Positions 1 through 9,434 are shown, numbered from the stretch's first letter. The stretch is 64,000 nucleotides of DNA from Aphidius gifuensis (GCF_014905175.1 NC_057788.1:15153404-15217403), one strand, 5' to 3'. Notes: generated from the sequence alone by a model not told the origin. Translations and numbers: made by a program.

Positions 1-349
1 CTGGTGTTTATTGAAAATTGATCATCGTTTTTAGTGCATAAAAAACAAATTTAGCAAGTTGACTCGATTTTTCCGTTTGATTATTGTTGGCTTTGTAATG
101 CCAGCATTTTGATATGTGATATTTTTCACAGTGTTGTCAAGGTTGTCTTTTATTTGTTTTTGAATTCGATGAATTTGCATTGTAATTTTGTTGATGTTGA
201 TGTTGTATCAGCAACTTTTGATCTATTTATATACCAACTTCATTTAATTTATCAACTGTATTAAAAAAAGCATCAATTTGTTCTCTTACTTCATCATTAC
301 AGACCATTCTCGCTGAACTTTTTGACTAATATATAGTATGAAGTTTTAT

Positions 350-541
350 CTATATTTCATTAGATGGACTACAACTTTCAATTTGTTTTAATTTTGTTGG
401 ATAGATTGATGAAATTAAATCAGCTTTTTCTTTTGCATCAATTCTTTTATTCCTTTCTAACAATGCAGTTGCCACTGCTAGTGCTTTTTTAGTGGAATTT
501 CCATATTCAAAAAAGTCATTTTCAATTTGTATGGACTCCAT
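350..541 (-). CDS. Small hypothetical ORF; rest of 1-920 featureless
   Basis: A 63-codon open frame with a lysine- and leucine-rich, helical-looking product (a segment ALAVATALLERNKRIDAKEK). I do not recognise it. It lies on the same strand as the ORF1 relic at 922-1351 and could be a fragment of the same retroelement, but no reverse transcriptase, endonuclease or other motif supports that. The surrounding bases 1-920 are AT-rich with homopolymer runs and show no other gene. It may be a chance ORF. Confidence 0.15.
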   Translation of the reverse strand: MESIQIENDFFEYGNSTKKALAVATALLERNKRIDAKEKADLISSIYPTKLKQIESCSPSNEI

Positions 542-921
542 TTAAAGTACCCAAGTGTTAAAATTGTTTTTATTGAATGACTCAATTCTAATTGAGTGTG
601 ATGTGGCCATGCTTCTTTCTTTAATTTCAAAATTTTGCTAGCGGTCTTTGAATATGATTTTTTTTACTCCTTTTTTTTTTTGAATTATATTTTATTTTAA
701 AGAAAATTTCAATTGATATATTATAAACCACTGTTCATTAATCTGGGCCCATAACCTATTGAGTGAAACGTATATAAGACACACATTGATTTATTGTATA
801 AATGATAATTAGACAAGTTTATTGTAAAAGGGAGTATCACAGAGTAAATGAGTGTCGTTTATCAGTACACATATATATTATTGCTGCATATTATTGTTAA
901 TATTATTATTTGCTGCTTCAT

Positions 922-1351
922 TTATGTCGTAATGTTGCTGGTATTGTTGTTATACACTGAACGTGCGTTTTTGTTGGTAACGATAATATATTGGCCATTC
1001 ACCTCTTTCATTTTTAGGTTTGCTTCCCCATTGTTCAGTCTGTCTCTTAGTTCTTCCTTCTTGGCAATATAATTTTGCTGTTGTAATTTTGTCTTGTCGT
1101 GTGCAAAGTAAATTGCTTTTAGTTGATTCATGGTATCTGGTCCTTTTTTTCAGGTTCCATAGGCCCTGTAATATTAATTAACAGTCAGTAATATTCGCAC
1201 ATCGTACTTTTAAAGGCCTGAGTTTATTTAAGTTTTGAGTTATACCTATTCTAGTTAACTTAACTGATCCAGCACGAGTGATGATTGTTTCATCATTAGT
1301 TGCCTTTATTATTTTTGTAGAGAGTGATATCACCAGTTTCACGTTCAAGTT
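922..1351 (-). pseudogene. LINE-type ORF1 (gag-like), C-terminal half, split by the Polinton
   Basis: Reading the minus strand from the Polinton edge gives a segment containing VKLTRIGITQN and RPLKVRCANITD, then after a stop and frame change a segment with HDKTKLQQQN and NGEANLKMKEVNG. Both resemble the C-terminal RNA-binding part of ORF1 proteins of Jockey/CR1-type LINEs, which bind element RNA. The N-terminal half, with a PHD-type zinc finger, lies on the far side of the Polinton at 12728-13374 on the same strand, and the two halves abut exactly at the GACTTG target duplication. The TAA after ITDC and the frame change show the gene was decaying. I saw no ORF2 beyond 922. The retroelement family is inferred from motif style only. 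Confidence 0.6.
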
Positions 1352-1357
1352 GACTTG
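1352..1357. repeat. Target-site duplication, left copy (GACTTG)
   Basis: GACTTG lies immediately outside the left Polinton end and is repeated at 12722-12727 immediately outside the right end. A 6-bp duplication is the hallmark of Polinton/Maverick integration. Confidence 0.93.
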
Positions 1358-1690
1358 AGTAGTATATATAGGAGAGTTCTGGCTCACCCCCCCTGTTCCC
1401 CTTCCCCGCAAAATCCGCGACCCCCCGCTGCGATCCGCGGAATCCGCGATGCCTCACTCCCGAGTGTCCGCGAATTAATTGATTGGGTCAAATCGCTGCA
1501 GGGGGTCCTAGAATGAATTAATTAGGTCGATTAATTAATTAATTAGGTCAAATCGCCATGGGGGAGCCGGTTTTTCATAAGATGCCATATTGGTTTTTCT
1601 ATAAGACGCCATATTGGTTTTTCGTAAGACGCCATATTGGATTTTTTTGAATGTCATCTTTGGTTTTTAAAAGACGCCATCTTGTGTTAT
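1358..1690. repeat. Polinton left terminal inverted repeat
   Basis: Starts AGTAGTATAT, then GGAGAGTTCTGGCTCACC, followed by GC-rich sequence with CCGCGA motifs, AATTAATTAATTAGGTCAAATCG motifs and three to four tandem 22-23 bp units of the type TAAGACGCCATATTGGTTTT. All these elements recur in inverted order near the right end. The match is strong at the tip and patchy inward because unit numbers differ. Confidence 0.88.
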
Positions 1691-1825
1691 TATTGTTAAC
1701 TCTTGAACTCGGACCTTTGGCATGTAAGTTTGGCACGCTATCCTCTGAAACAAACAAGAGATTATGCTATTCCCTGTCGGTAAAAGAATATTCCTTTAAA
1801 TATTATTTATTAAAAAATTATATCG

Positions 1826-1924
1826 TCTTCGATAGCCCAGTTGGTAGAAGCGATGGACTGTAATTGGTTTGATTAAAAAATGAGAGATATCCAGAGGTCG
1901 CTGGTTCGAATCCGGCTCGAAGGA
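1826..1924 (+). tRNA. tRNA-Tyr(GTA)-like gene with intron, probably a pseudogene
   Basis: The 5' strand TCTTCGA pairs with TCGAAGG at the 3' end (one U-G wobble). The T arm GCTGG-TTCGAAT-CCGGC is perfect. The anticodon loop CTGTA plus an intron directly 3' of the anticodon, ending before ATCCAG, is the eukaryotic tRNA-Tyr arrangement. The D stem is damaged: an extra A gives GTAGAAGC, and C12/C13 cannot pair properly. The A27-G43 pair at the base of the anticodon stem is also lost. It sits inside the Polinton between the terminal repeat and the first gene. I read it as a captured or inserted tRNA-Tyr copy that is decaying, though box A and box B could still recruit Pol III. Confidence 0.8.
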
Positions 1925-1983
1925 ATATTTTTTTTTATTTATTTATATAAAAACAATGTTGATGGAATTAAAAAAAAAAAAAA

Positions 1984-2059
1984 TTGTCTTGATGATGGTT
2001 TGAACTGAGGACTAATCATTTTATAGGTTGGAACCTTAGCTCTTGCATCATCAAGACAA
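1984..2059. repeat. Inverted repeat, 14-bp perfect arms
   Basis: TTGTCTTGATGATG at 1984-1997 is the exact reverse complement of 2046-2059, with a 48-base loop. On the minus strand the loop contains AGTTCAAACC, which resembles a Pol III B box, so this may be a decayed tRNA-derived sequence. Confidence 0.55.
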
Positions 2060-2182
2060 ATTACAGAAAGTATTGTAAATAATTCCATTATTTCATCTTC
2101 TATTTGATGTTTATAAAATAAGTTGTAGAGGGGGTAAAAGGAAGTGGAAGGAATGGAAAAGAGGGGAGTGGAAATCCAGAGG

Positions 2183-2218
2183 TATAAAAGAAATATCATC
2201 AGTTCAGAACTGGTCACT
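2183..2218 (+). promoter_or_regulatory. Core promoter: TATA box plus initiator
   Basis: TATAAAAG at 2183-2190 is followed about 31-33 bases later by TCACT (A at 2216), a fair arthropod initiator. The ATG at 2258 lies about 40 bases downstream. Spacing fits a TATA/Inr promoter for the first plus-strand Polinton gene. Confidence 0.6.
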
Positions 2219-2257
2219 ATACAGTCGAGTTGAGTTGAGTTGACATATTAAAACAAA

Positions 2258-3076
2258 ATGTCAGCATTCATTGTTTTTCAAGGATTTCAAGAACCTCAAG
2301 GTTTATTTGTTGTAAAAGAGTTAGTTATCCAACCTATAAATTCAAGATCTTCACCAACTATAAAAATATTTAAACCACCTTGTGAAAAATCAAATACAAC
2401 AGAAGAATATAAAAAAACTGTGAATAATTGTGAAAAAAATTATCATGGGATATCTTGGGAAGCTGGTTATGATCAATATAACAACGTATCAACAAAAATC
2501 ATTGAAGAATTGATTGGAAAGTTTAATTGATTATTTGTCAAAGGTGAAGATGGAAAAAAATGGTTAACATTTATTTTACGTTTTAATCCAATGACAATTT
2601 TTAATTTGGAAGACCTGGGATGTTCAGATATAAAAATATTAGAGATGGAACATCCAGCAATACGACATATGAATTTACATCCTTTATGCAGTTCTTACAA
2701 ATGTGCATATGAAAATGCACAGAGATACAAATACTGGTATATTAAAAAATTTTCAACAAGAGCCAACATGAAAAAATCCATTTTACATTTTTGTGCAGTT
2801 GAAAATATAACTGACTTGACACAAAAAGATATTGCTGCACTTCCAGTGATGGCTATTATAAAATTTGCATCACATCAAATTGATGAAATTTGGGAAAAAT
2901 TAGCAGTAGAACAACGTTCAAATCCAACAATTTCAAAATTAAAACGATGTGAAAAACATCCAATACAAAATGATTGTGAAAATGAAGTTGGAATATCTCA
3001 TTATGTACTAGAAAAAGATTGTTTAAAATGTAAAGAAGGAACTGACAATGGAGGATTGAATTTTATTAATGAATAA
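2258..3076 (+). pseudogene. Polinton-associated protein of unknown function, one in-frame stop
   Basis: One reading frame of about 272 residues runs from the ATG at 2258 to the TAA at 3074-3076, interrupted by a single in-frame TGA at 2528-2530. It contains FIVFQGFQ near the start, FKPPCEKS, NYHGISWEAG around residue 65, a segment LFVKGEDGKKWL just after the stop, and FNLEDLGC near residue 115, then cysteine/histidine pairs (HPLCSSYKCAYENA, CLKC). This pattern is typical of a protein family common in arthropod and cnidarian Polintons. The N-terminal acidic/aromatic motif followed by NYHG and KG-KKW resembles a degenerate RNase H/DEDD exonuclease fold, but that is only my inference. A TATA/initiator promoter precedes it. 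Confidence 0.75.
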
Positions 3077-3457
3077 ATGATGCAAAACCAAATTTTTAAA
3101 AATTGTTAATTTTTTAGAATTATCCTTCCTTCCTTTAAATATAAGATATAAAAAAAAATAAAGATTTAGTTTGTAGAATAGAAGAATAAAAACAAGTTTT
3201 AACATGTGTAAACAGGAAAAAAAAAAAATACTGTCTAGATTTCATTGTTATAAAAATTGATGAATCATCTGTCAACAATGGATTAAATTTTAAAAAATAT
3301 ACTGAAACATGTTCAAACAGGAATTATTAGCTTTTCTCAAAAGAATATTTTTCACATCTATCGTTATAATTCCAGGAAAAAAGATTAAAGGATCAAAAGA
3401 TTAAGAGATTAGAACAATAGAAAGTAAAAACTATTTTCGAAGAAGAAAAAAATTTTA

Positions 3458-3612
3458 GTAGGGATAAGCATAACCTGTTTTTCCTTCTCCCACAAAATAT
3501 TAACCAATCACAACGTTCCCCCACTCTTAAAGAATTTATAGTAGGGATAAGCATAACCTGTTCTTTCTTCTCCCGATAAATATTAACCAATCACAACGTT
3601 CCCCCACTCTTA
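3458..3612. repeat. Tandem duplication, about 83-bp period, two copies
   Basis: A unit starting GTAGGGATAAGCATAACCTG and ending ACGTTCCCCCACTCTTA occurs at 3458-3540 and again from 3541, with a few differences. It lies upstream of the OB-fold gene promoter, so it could be duplicated regulatory DNA; no function is shown. Confidence 0.8.
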
Positions 3613-3662
3613 GTGAAAAAAGGAAAGGGAACTTTTTCGTTGGTGGGGGACCTGAGATTTAG

Positions 3663-3707
3663 TATATATTCTCGTGCACAGAGACTAAGCATCACGCATC
3701 GTTCAGT
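3663..3707 (+). promoter_or_regulatory. Core promoter of the OB-fold gene
   Basis: TATATATT at 3663-3670, then TCACG with A at 3694 (31 bases down) and a better initiator TCAGT at 3703-3707. The 5' leader that follows contains an intron at 3746-3845 (GTGAGT...TTTACAG), ending 9 bases before the ATG at 3855. Confidence 0.55.
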
Positions 3708-3854
3708 CCATCAGCTCTAGTGCGCCCAGTCTTAGAAATCAACAAGTGAGTTTTATCATATATTTATAAATTTTTATTAACTTATTAATACTTTTAATGT
3801 TTTTCGATTATTTTGTTAACTAAAAAATAACTTTTCCATTTACAGATATTAAAA

Positions 3855-4199
3855 ATGGGTTTTGCAAGAGCAAAAAAACTTCAAAAAGCTAACGAACGCA
3901 AATCATTGAAAGATTTGAAGATAAAAGTAGTTTATAAAATTACTAAAGTAGCGAGATTTCCAACATCAAAGTATGGTCCAGCGCTAACAGTTGAAATCAA
4001 GAATGAAAATTATGCATATCTAGCAAAAAGATTTGCTACGCATTTCAATCAAGATGATCAAGAATTTAAGGAGCTAGAAAATGCTGTCAAGAAAGGAACA
4101 CTAACCATGGTTCTTGATGGTGAAAATAACCAAGATGTAATATCAGATGATAGTACATATGATCTACGTGATTTCGATGATGATGATGAAGAAATGTGA
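3855..4199 (+). CDS. Putative OB-fold single-strand DNA-binding protein of the Polinton
   Basis: An intact 114-residue frame. A basic N-terminus (RAKKLQKANERK) is followed by strand-like segments KVVYKITKVARF, KYGPALTVEIKN and YLAKRFATHF, and ends in a strongly acidic tail (DFDDDDEEM). The order of a Y-K-I-strand, a TKYG-like turn, a hydrophobic strand, an L-x-K-R-F motif and an acidic C-terminus resembles small OB-fold ssDNA-binding proteins found in insect Polintons and related DNA viruses. Acidic tails on such proteins usually contact replication partners. The gene has a 5' leader intron (3746-3845). It is one of the few undamaged genes of this element. Function is inferred from pattern, not from a close match. 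Confidence 0.6.
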   Translation: MGFARAKKLQKANERKSLKDLKIKVVYKITKVARFPTSKYGPALTVEIKNENYAYLAKRFATHFNQDDQEFKELENAVKKGTLTMVLDGENNQDVISDDSTYDLRDFDDDDEEM

Positions 4200-4275
4200 A
4201 TAAATAAATAAATACCCTAAATCAAATTATTTTCGTTTGTTTTTTATTTAATTAAAACCATCGGTTACAATTAAT

Positions 4276-5504
4276 TTATGTTAATTTATGTACTATTCCA
4301 CTTATTGGTCTATATTCAATTATTTTATCATGTAAAATTAAGCAATATGCTGTCGTTCCTTGAGGAAAATTTTCTTTTGATTCAAATTCTCAAAAGTGTA
4401 CATCTACAGCACCAGTCTTCAAAAACTCATTTTGTTTACTACAATCAATAACAATTAATGGAGATTTTTTAATAAAATTATCTTTTGTTAATAAATCTAG
4501 CATACATTTCGTATATAAAGCAAATTGATTTTTTTCAATATCAAGATTCAAATTCCCATATGGAAAAATATGAGATTTAAGTTTAACATTTGTTATTTTA
4601 CAATGATCAAAAAGTGTTACATCTTTTTGCCAATCATTTTTTCTATTTGATTGAAAACCAAGAATAACATAACGTGGCTTTTCCAGTTGAGTTGGAGTTT
4701 TCACTGTCCATATATGATGAGTTGTTTGTGGCAGCAATGGATATTCATATGAATCCCAAGTTCTAAATCCGGGAGAAATGACAGGATCTTTTTGTATATA
4801 TTTCATTATATCAATTTTATTTTTGTTTGATAACATTATATACGGTACAAGCCATTCAATTTTTGTAAATTTTAAATCAAATTCTGGCATATCAGGAACT
4901 GTCTCATTATCTTGTACGATCGCATTCAAATTTGAACGTGATCGTATCATAATGAGTTCATGTTTCGCATTGACAATTATTTTTTGATAATCTTCAGCAA
5001 AGCCAAAAATTATATTTAATGGAACGCATCAAAATATCCATTATTATTTTTTGATTTCATACCACTTTGATTTATCCACCCTGCATTTTCATAATTCATT
5101 CTTGAACTTAATGACAAATAATTTTTCATTGTAGATGTCATACCAACATTCTTTGATTTATCAATTAAAACTCCATTTAATTCATAACGCATTTCATCAA
5201 ACAAAAAACACATAGCATTATTTACTAACGTTAAAGAAAAAATATGGGCAAGTGGATCTTCTGCATTTGCAGCAGCATGTTGTTGCGTTGATTTTTCACT
5301 CATACGTATATAGCTTATTAATAGTAGAACAAACAAATCTTGATTCTGTATTGATATTCTTATTTCATCACTATTATCGAAACTGGTTGATCCAAATGAC
5401 TGATGAGCATGTAGCTCATAGTTGGATATTTCATTGTTAAATTGAACTGGCGCGTTTATATCGAAAATATTTTTATCACTCATTTTGACGTGTAAAACAA
5501 TCAA
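4276..5504 (-). pseudogene. Polinton major capsid protein (double jelly-roll), frameshifted
   Basis: The frame starting at 5504 contains the family signature FDEMRYELNGVLID near residue 105, then a stretch with KNVGMTSTMKNYLSLS and ENAGW, then GYFDAF. Homology continues in another frame from about 5020 (NIIFGFAEDY and NAKHELI motifs) into 4950-4390 (KIEWLVPYI, TWTVKTP-like and PLIVIDC motifs). An in-frame TGA near 4390 precedes the conserved end (KENFPQGTTAYC, TAA at 4276-4278). So there is one frameshift and one stop in about 410 codons. This family forms the Polinton capsomer and is related to adenovirus hexon and virophage capsid proteins. A minus-strand TATA/initiator promoter lies at 5616-5651. 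Confidence 0.85.
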
Positions 5505-5615
5505 GACAAGTTATATTTATCCAATTAAAGTTCCAAAATTATTTTTTACTCTTAGACCTAGACTCTGCAGGTAATTTATATTCTGAAGTGTCAACTTCTT
5601 GACTGCTCGATTCAG

Positions 5616-5651
5616 ACTGACTGGAGGTGTCGATGATGTGCTGCTTTTATA
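5616..5651 (-). promoter_or_regulatory. Core promoter of the major capsid gene
   Basis: On the minus strand TATAAAAG (5651-5644) is followed by the initiator TCAGT (5620-5616) with about 33 bases from TATA to +1. It lies in the 195-base gap between penton and capsid genes, so the capsid gene can have its own transcript. Confidence 0.72.
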
Positions 5652-5698
5652 CGATGACCCACGTTTTATTGCGCGTGAATTGAAGCAAATTCCCATTT

Positions 5699-6407
5699 CT
5701 ATGATTTTACATGTAACGTAATGGTTATTGTTTCACCACGAAAATTCACTAATTTACCGTTTTGATTAACTATTTTTAGTTGTAAATGATCAATGGTTTT
5801 AACAGTAATTGGTAAATAAATTGGATTAGCTGGTACTTCAATTATTTTATAGCCAGGTTGTACAGCAGGAAAAAAGTTATATATTGTATGAACATTTTGT
5901 TGATTCACGTAAGCTCCTGTTGTAATGTTGCACTCGATTCTCAATGTATTCACTTTTAAAATATTAATCGGGTAGTTTGATTCATATTTTGTATCAGCCC
6001 TCAATAGTCTAGGTGTAAATCCTAGTAAACGTGCTGGTGATTTTGGTTCTACAAAATCAATATCTCTTTCACTTGTAATATATGAATGTAAAGTATTTTT
6101 ATTATATGTAATTTTGATTCCATATTCTTCTAAGTAAGCAGCTAAATCATCTATTTCATAACTTCCAGTTGGTATTTCAATTTTATCATAACTGTCAAAA
6201 TGTGAAATTACATTATTTCCTGATCGATATTTGGCAATGAATTAAATGATAAAAATGAAATTAGTGCTATTGAATAATTTTTTTCACTTGATAATTGTAT
6301 TGGTGGAATGTAATCAGTTTCTAAGACTGAAGATTTACCGGTGAGAGTTAAAGTAAATGTATCGTTTATTCTCAAGCTCGATAAATAACTAATTGTAAAT
6401 TTTATTA
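5699..6407 (-). pseudogene. Polinton penton / minor capsid protein (single jelly-roll), frameshifted
   Basis: The N-terminal part (about 6407-6240) reads INDTFTLTLTG and then IPPIQLSSEKNYSIALISF. After a frameshift near 6240 it continues as a domain with DSYDKIEIPTGSYEIDDL, PARLLGFTPR, NTLRIECNITTGAY, FFPAVQPGYKIIEVP and LVNFRGETITITLH, ending at 5699. These motifs are characteristic of the Polinton minor capsid/penton protein, a single jelly-roll protein that would occupy the five-fold vertices. The true start codon is uncertain. It lies directly downstream of the protease gene on the same strand, and the capsid gene follows. Confidence 0.82.
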
Positions 6408-6417
6408 TCCTCTGCTT

Positions 6418-6780
6418 TTATAGTTTTCCAGTGAGAAAAGCGAGACATAAATGTCCACAATTATACGTATTCCAATCTTGATAACGTTTATGATTATCAT
6501 TGATGCTACCAACATTTAGATAACTGACAAGATCTTTCGGTGGTTGTAAGTTGCCAAAACTATCAAAGTATATTGCTGAATTTTTATTGAGTTTTTTATA
6601 TGCTACCCAATGTGTTCCAGGATTTCTTTTATCATCTAAATTAATGATTCCACACTCTTGTTTCCAAGGTCCATCTTTTGGCATATCATTTCGCATAAAA
6701 ACTCCACAAAAATTAGCAATTTTTGATTGTTTAGCAAATTTTAATAAATAACCGTCAGTTAAAGCTCTTCGTGGTAGCAT
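6418..6780 (-). CDS. Adenain-like cysteine protease of the Polinton
   Basis: An apparently intact product of about 120 residues if started at the internal Met (MLPRRALTDG), which matches where family members begin. The frame is open upstream to 6819. Catalytic residues are all visible: His57 in GTHWVAY, Asp73 in YFDSFG, Gln101 in YQDW, and Cys108 in NCGHLCLAF. The order His-Asp-Gln-Cys and the NCG-x-x-CLAF block are those of adenovirus-type maturation proteases (clan CE), which cleave capsid precursors during particle maturation. The start overlaps the end of the preceding pVI-like frame, suggesting coupled translation or a polycistronic transcript. No lesion is visible, unlike its neighbours. 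Confidence 0.87.
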   Translation of the reverse strand: MLPRRALTDGYLLKFAKQSKIANFCGVFMRNDMPKDGPWKQECGIINLDDKRNPGTHWVAYKKLNKNSAIYFDSFGNLQPPKDLVSYLNVGSINDNHKRYQDWNTYNCGHLCLAFLTGKL

Positions 6781-7709
6781 CAGTTGAAGTTTTTGGAGAC
6801 AGATAAAGTCCCATACCACTTTTATGTGGTGTTAAATAAAGTCCTTTTCCGATGGCAATCGATTCCATCATTTTATTATGTCGCTTATTTTCATTTAATT
6901 GTTCTTTACTTGTCTTTACAGCATTGACAGCTTTAACAACCCCAGATGCTCCACCAACTAACCCACCCAATGCTGATATAGCTGAGAAATTCGGGATTAA
7001 AAGTGGTAGTGCACCACCGATATGTTTAGCAACTGGTGAAACTCTAGGTACTGTAATAGCTTTCTTGCCACCATTTTTTTTAATAGCTGCTCTCGCACCG
7101 TTTATTGCTGATTTAATTGCAACTGATGAACTATTTGATCCATTCATTGCTTTTTTTGCTGCTTGTACGATTTTCGAAAATGATATTTTCTTTTTTGTTA
7201 TTTTCTTTTTTTTTAACTGCACGTTTTTTATTTTTTATTAATTTTCCTCCAGTCTTCTTTTCTATTTTTTTATTTTTTAATGAAGATAATGGTTTTTTTT
7301 TCTTCGTACATTTCTTTTTCTTTTTCTCAGTAACACAACCCATACCAAATTTCGATTTTACTTTCATTGCTCTAGTAACGAATGTAGCTGCTGCTCTTTC
7401 ATTTGAACTTGCGTCTTTAGAAAAAATACGTTTAGCTGCTTCACGAGCTAAAATATCATCAGCTGCGTTTCTTGCTTTGATATCGTTGCGATTTTTTGAA
7501 TAAGCAATATCGTGGTTTTTACAAGCTGCGTCTAAAGGATTAATGCCCGGATCCCCTCTTGCTAAACATTTTTCTGACTTGGTACCTGGTCCACAATATG
7601 AATGACCAGGCAGATGGAGTTCGAATGGTAACTTGTTGATTATTTTATTGAGTATTCCTTTTCCACAACGTTTTTTGTTCTGTTTCTTTTTTGATGTATG
7701 CTCAATCAT
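6755..7709 (-). pseudogene. Polinton PLA2-like / pVI-like virion protein, split by a frameshift
   Basis: The frame 7709-7131 has a basic leader then LPGHSYCGPGT and a phospholipase A2-like active site region with LDAACKNHDIAY (the His-Asp pair of the parvovirus VP1-type PLA2 fold), then very lysine-rich sequence. The overlapping frame 7222-6755 continues with a hydrophobic glycine/alanine helix (SALGGLVGGASGVVKAV) and the repeat GKGLYLTPHKSGMGLYL seen at the C-terminus of insect Polinton proteins of this type, recalling adenovirus pVI/pX. In relatives both parts form one protein, so I infer a frameshift in the lysine-rich A/T tracts around 7200. The probable role is membrane penetration and core binding. 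Confidence 0.78.
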
Positions 7710-7721
7710 AGCTTATAACAG

Positions 7722-7772
7722 ACTGATTTGCTTCGGTATAAAACGGTTGAATTTATATGATTTGAGCTCAGT
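7722..7772. promoter_or_regulatory. Compact overlapping divergent promoter
   Basis: Plus strand: TATAAAA at 7737-7743 and initiator TCAGT at 7768-7772 (A at 7770), with the ATPase ATG at 7783. Minus strand: TATAAAT at 7757-7751 and initiator TCAGT at 7726-7722 (+1 at 7724), with the PLA2-like gene ATG at 7709. Each TATA-to-initiator spacing is 33 bases and each leader about 13 bases. The two TATA boxes lie between the two start sites. Confidence 0.82.
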
Positions 7773-7782
7773 GCTCATCACG

Positions 7783-8499
7783 ATGGAATACCAGAAACAA
7801 GCTCTAAAATTACCAGGTATAAACTTTGATATAATTACATCGAAAAGTGTTAATGGTTTAAAAGAAAAACGACATGGTGATTAACTACCAAATACAATAA
7901 GAGGTGCGATAATTGGAGGAAGTAATTGTGGTAAAACGAACGCTTTAATAAGTTTAATTGTTGATCCAAATGGTTTACGGTTTGCAAATATTTATATTTA
8001 TAGTAAATCATTATACCAACAAAAATATCAATATTTAGAAAAGTTACTAGAACCACTTAAAGAAATGAATTATTATATATTTTCTGACAACGATCATGTT
8101 GTAGCAGTTGACGAAGCAAAACCAAATTCTTTGTTTATATTTGACGACGCTGCAACTGAAAAGCAGGACCATATTAAAGCATTTTTTTGTATGGGAAGAC
8201 ATAAAGCTGTTGATTCATTTTATTTATGTCAATCATATGCGCGAATACCTAAACACTTGATACGTGATAATATTAATTTTTTGATTATCTTTCCACAAGA
8301 TGATACGAATTTAAAGCATATACATCACGATCATGTTAACATTGATATGGAGTATAGTAAATTCCGTCAGATGTAAGTGGATTGTTGGAAAGAAAAATAT
8401 TGCTTTCTGTGTATCGATAAAGATAGAAATATAGATAAAGGAAGATATAGAAAAAATTTTGACTGCTTCATAACTATAAATAACAAAACGATTAATTAA
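7783..8499 (+). pseudogene. Polinton packaging ATPase (A32/FtsK-HerA type), two in-frame stops
   Basis: A single 239-codon frame from ATG 7783 to TAA 8497-8499, broken by TAA at 7882-7884 and TAA at 8374-8376 with no frameshift. Walker A is GGSNCGKTN just after the first stop (about residue 44), and Walker B is SLFIFDD near residue 125. A CMGRHKAVDSFYLCQSY segment follows (sensor-like region), then IPKHLIRDN. The C-terminus has YCFLCIDKD and RYRKNFDC. This is the genome-packaging ATPase family shared by Polintons, virophages and nucleocytoplasmic large DNA viruses; it pumps DNA into the capsid. It is driven by the plus-strand half of the divergent promoter. Confidence 0.85.
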
Positions 8500-8540
8500 A
8501 AGTTAAATTTTATTAGTTAATTATAAAATCGCAAAGGATC

Positions 8541-9434
8541 TTGCCTCTTTGTGAGCAAGAACTAGTTGATGAAACAAAATTTTTAAGTGAAATTGAAAAA
8601 GTACAAGACGTTATTCGTAAAAAATATCAATTAATAAAATTAGGGAAAGAAAATTTATCAGAAGTTGCGAATGAATATCTTAAGCCTGATGTCACACCGC
8701 TCAACAAATTAGCTGCACAACTGCCAACAACAACGATCAACAAAAAGTCATTAATTGATGATAAATCATTTCCGGATGAAAAAAATACGAATGATAAAAA
8801 AAATAATTCAACACATGAGGATAATTATAGTACTTCTGATATTGAAGAATCAGTTTATGAACAAGAAGGTGAATATGATACTGCTGATGAAGGCGAGGAA
8901 ACATTTGTGGAAAAATCAAATAATGATTTAATAGATGATTACTTAGGAAAAATCAATAGTATACAGTGGGATAAAGATTATGGTGTAAAAAAAGTAAAAT
9001 CCGACTACAAAATTGGAAATGCGAAAATTTTCTCTAACGATGATGAATTAAATATTTCTGTGACACCATACAAAATAACACCTGGATTAATAGAATCATT
9101 ATTTATAAGATCACCAGACAGAAGAACTATCACTGATATTGATGAAAAAAATTATAATGAAATTATTAATGATACAAATGCACATCATCAATATCATAGG
9201 TCTGATAAACCAATAAAAAAATCAGCATCTCGAAAATACATTGATTTTATTGCACCTCATAAGGATAATAATAATGAGCATTATGGTACTGGATTATTAT
9301 TACCAACGGTTATGACTCTTAGAAAAAATAATCCAACTAGATCTTTCAAGATCTTAAACTGGCTGATGTTGCTGTTCATTTTCAACAAAAACCACAATTA
9401 CTACCTACATCAGTCAATAGATAATGTGTTTGAA
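8541..9434 (+). pseudogene. Polinton-specific protein of unknown function, C-terminus lost
   Basis: The open frame from 8541 begins at a TTG, so the true N-terminus is missing or in another frame (NYKIAKDLAS is readable just upstream in another frame). Recognisable family blocks are IRKKYQLIKLGKENLSEV near residue 25, an acidic low-complexity middle, PGLIESLFIRSP, NAHHQYHRSDKPI and FIAPHKD near residues 190-245, and a glycine-rich GTGLLLP. The usual C-terminal domain after this is absent: the frame drifts and ends in the terminal repeat of the fold-back element at 9435. The family is found in many insect Polintons next to the ATPase; its function is unknown to me, and a structural or scaffold role is a guess. 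Confidence 0.65.

Noticed and set aside
1984..2059. A second tRNA gene or microRNA hairpin
   Set aside because: The 14-bp stem is good, but cloverleaf arms do not form and the 48-base loop is too large for a typical pre-miRNA.
6852..7503. Plus-strand frames opposite the PLA2/pVI-like gene
   Set aside because: Phe-rich products are antisense readings of lysine-rich sequence; the minus strand carries the real motifs.
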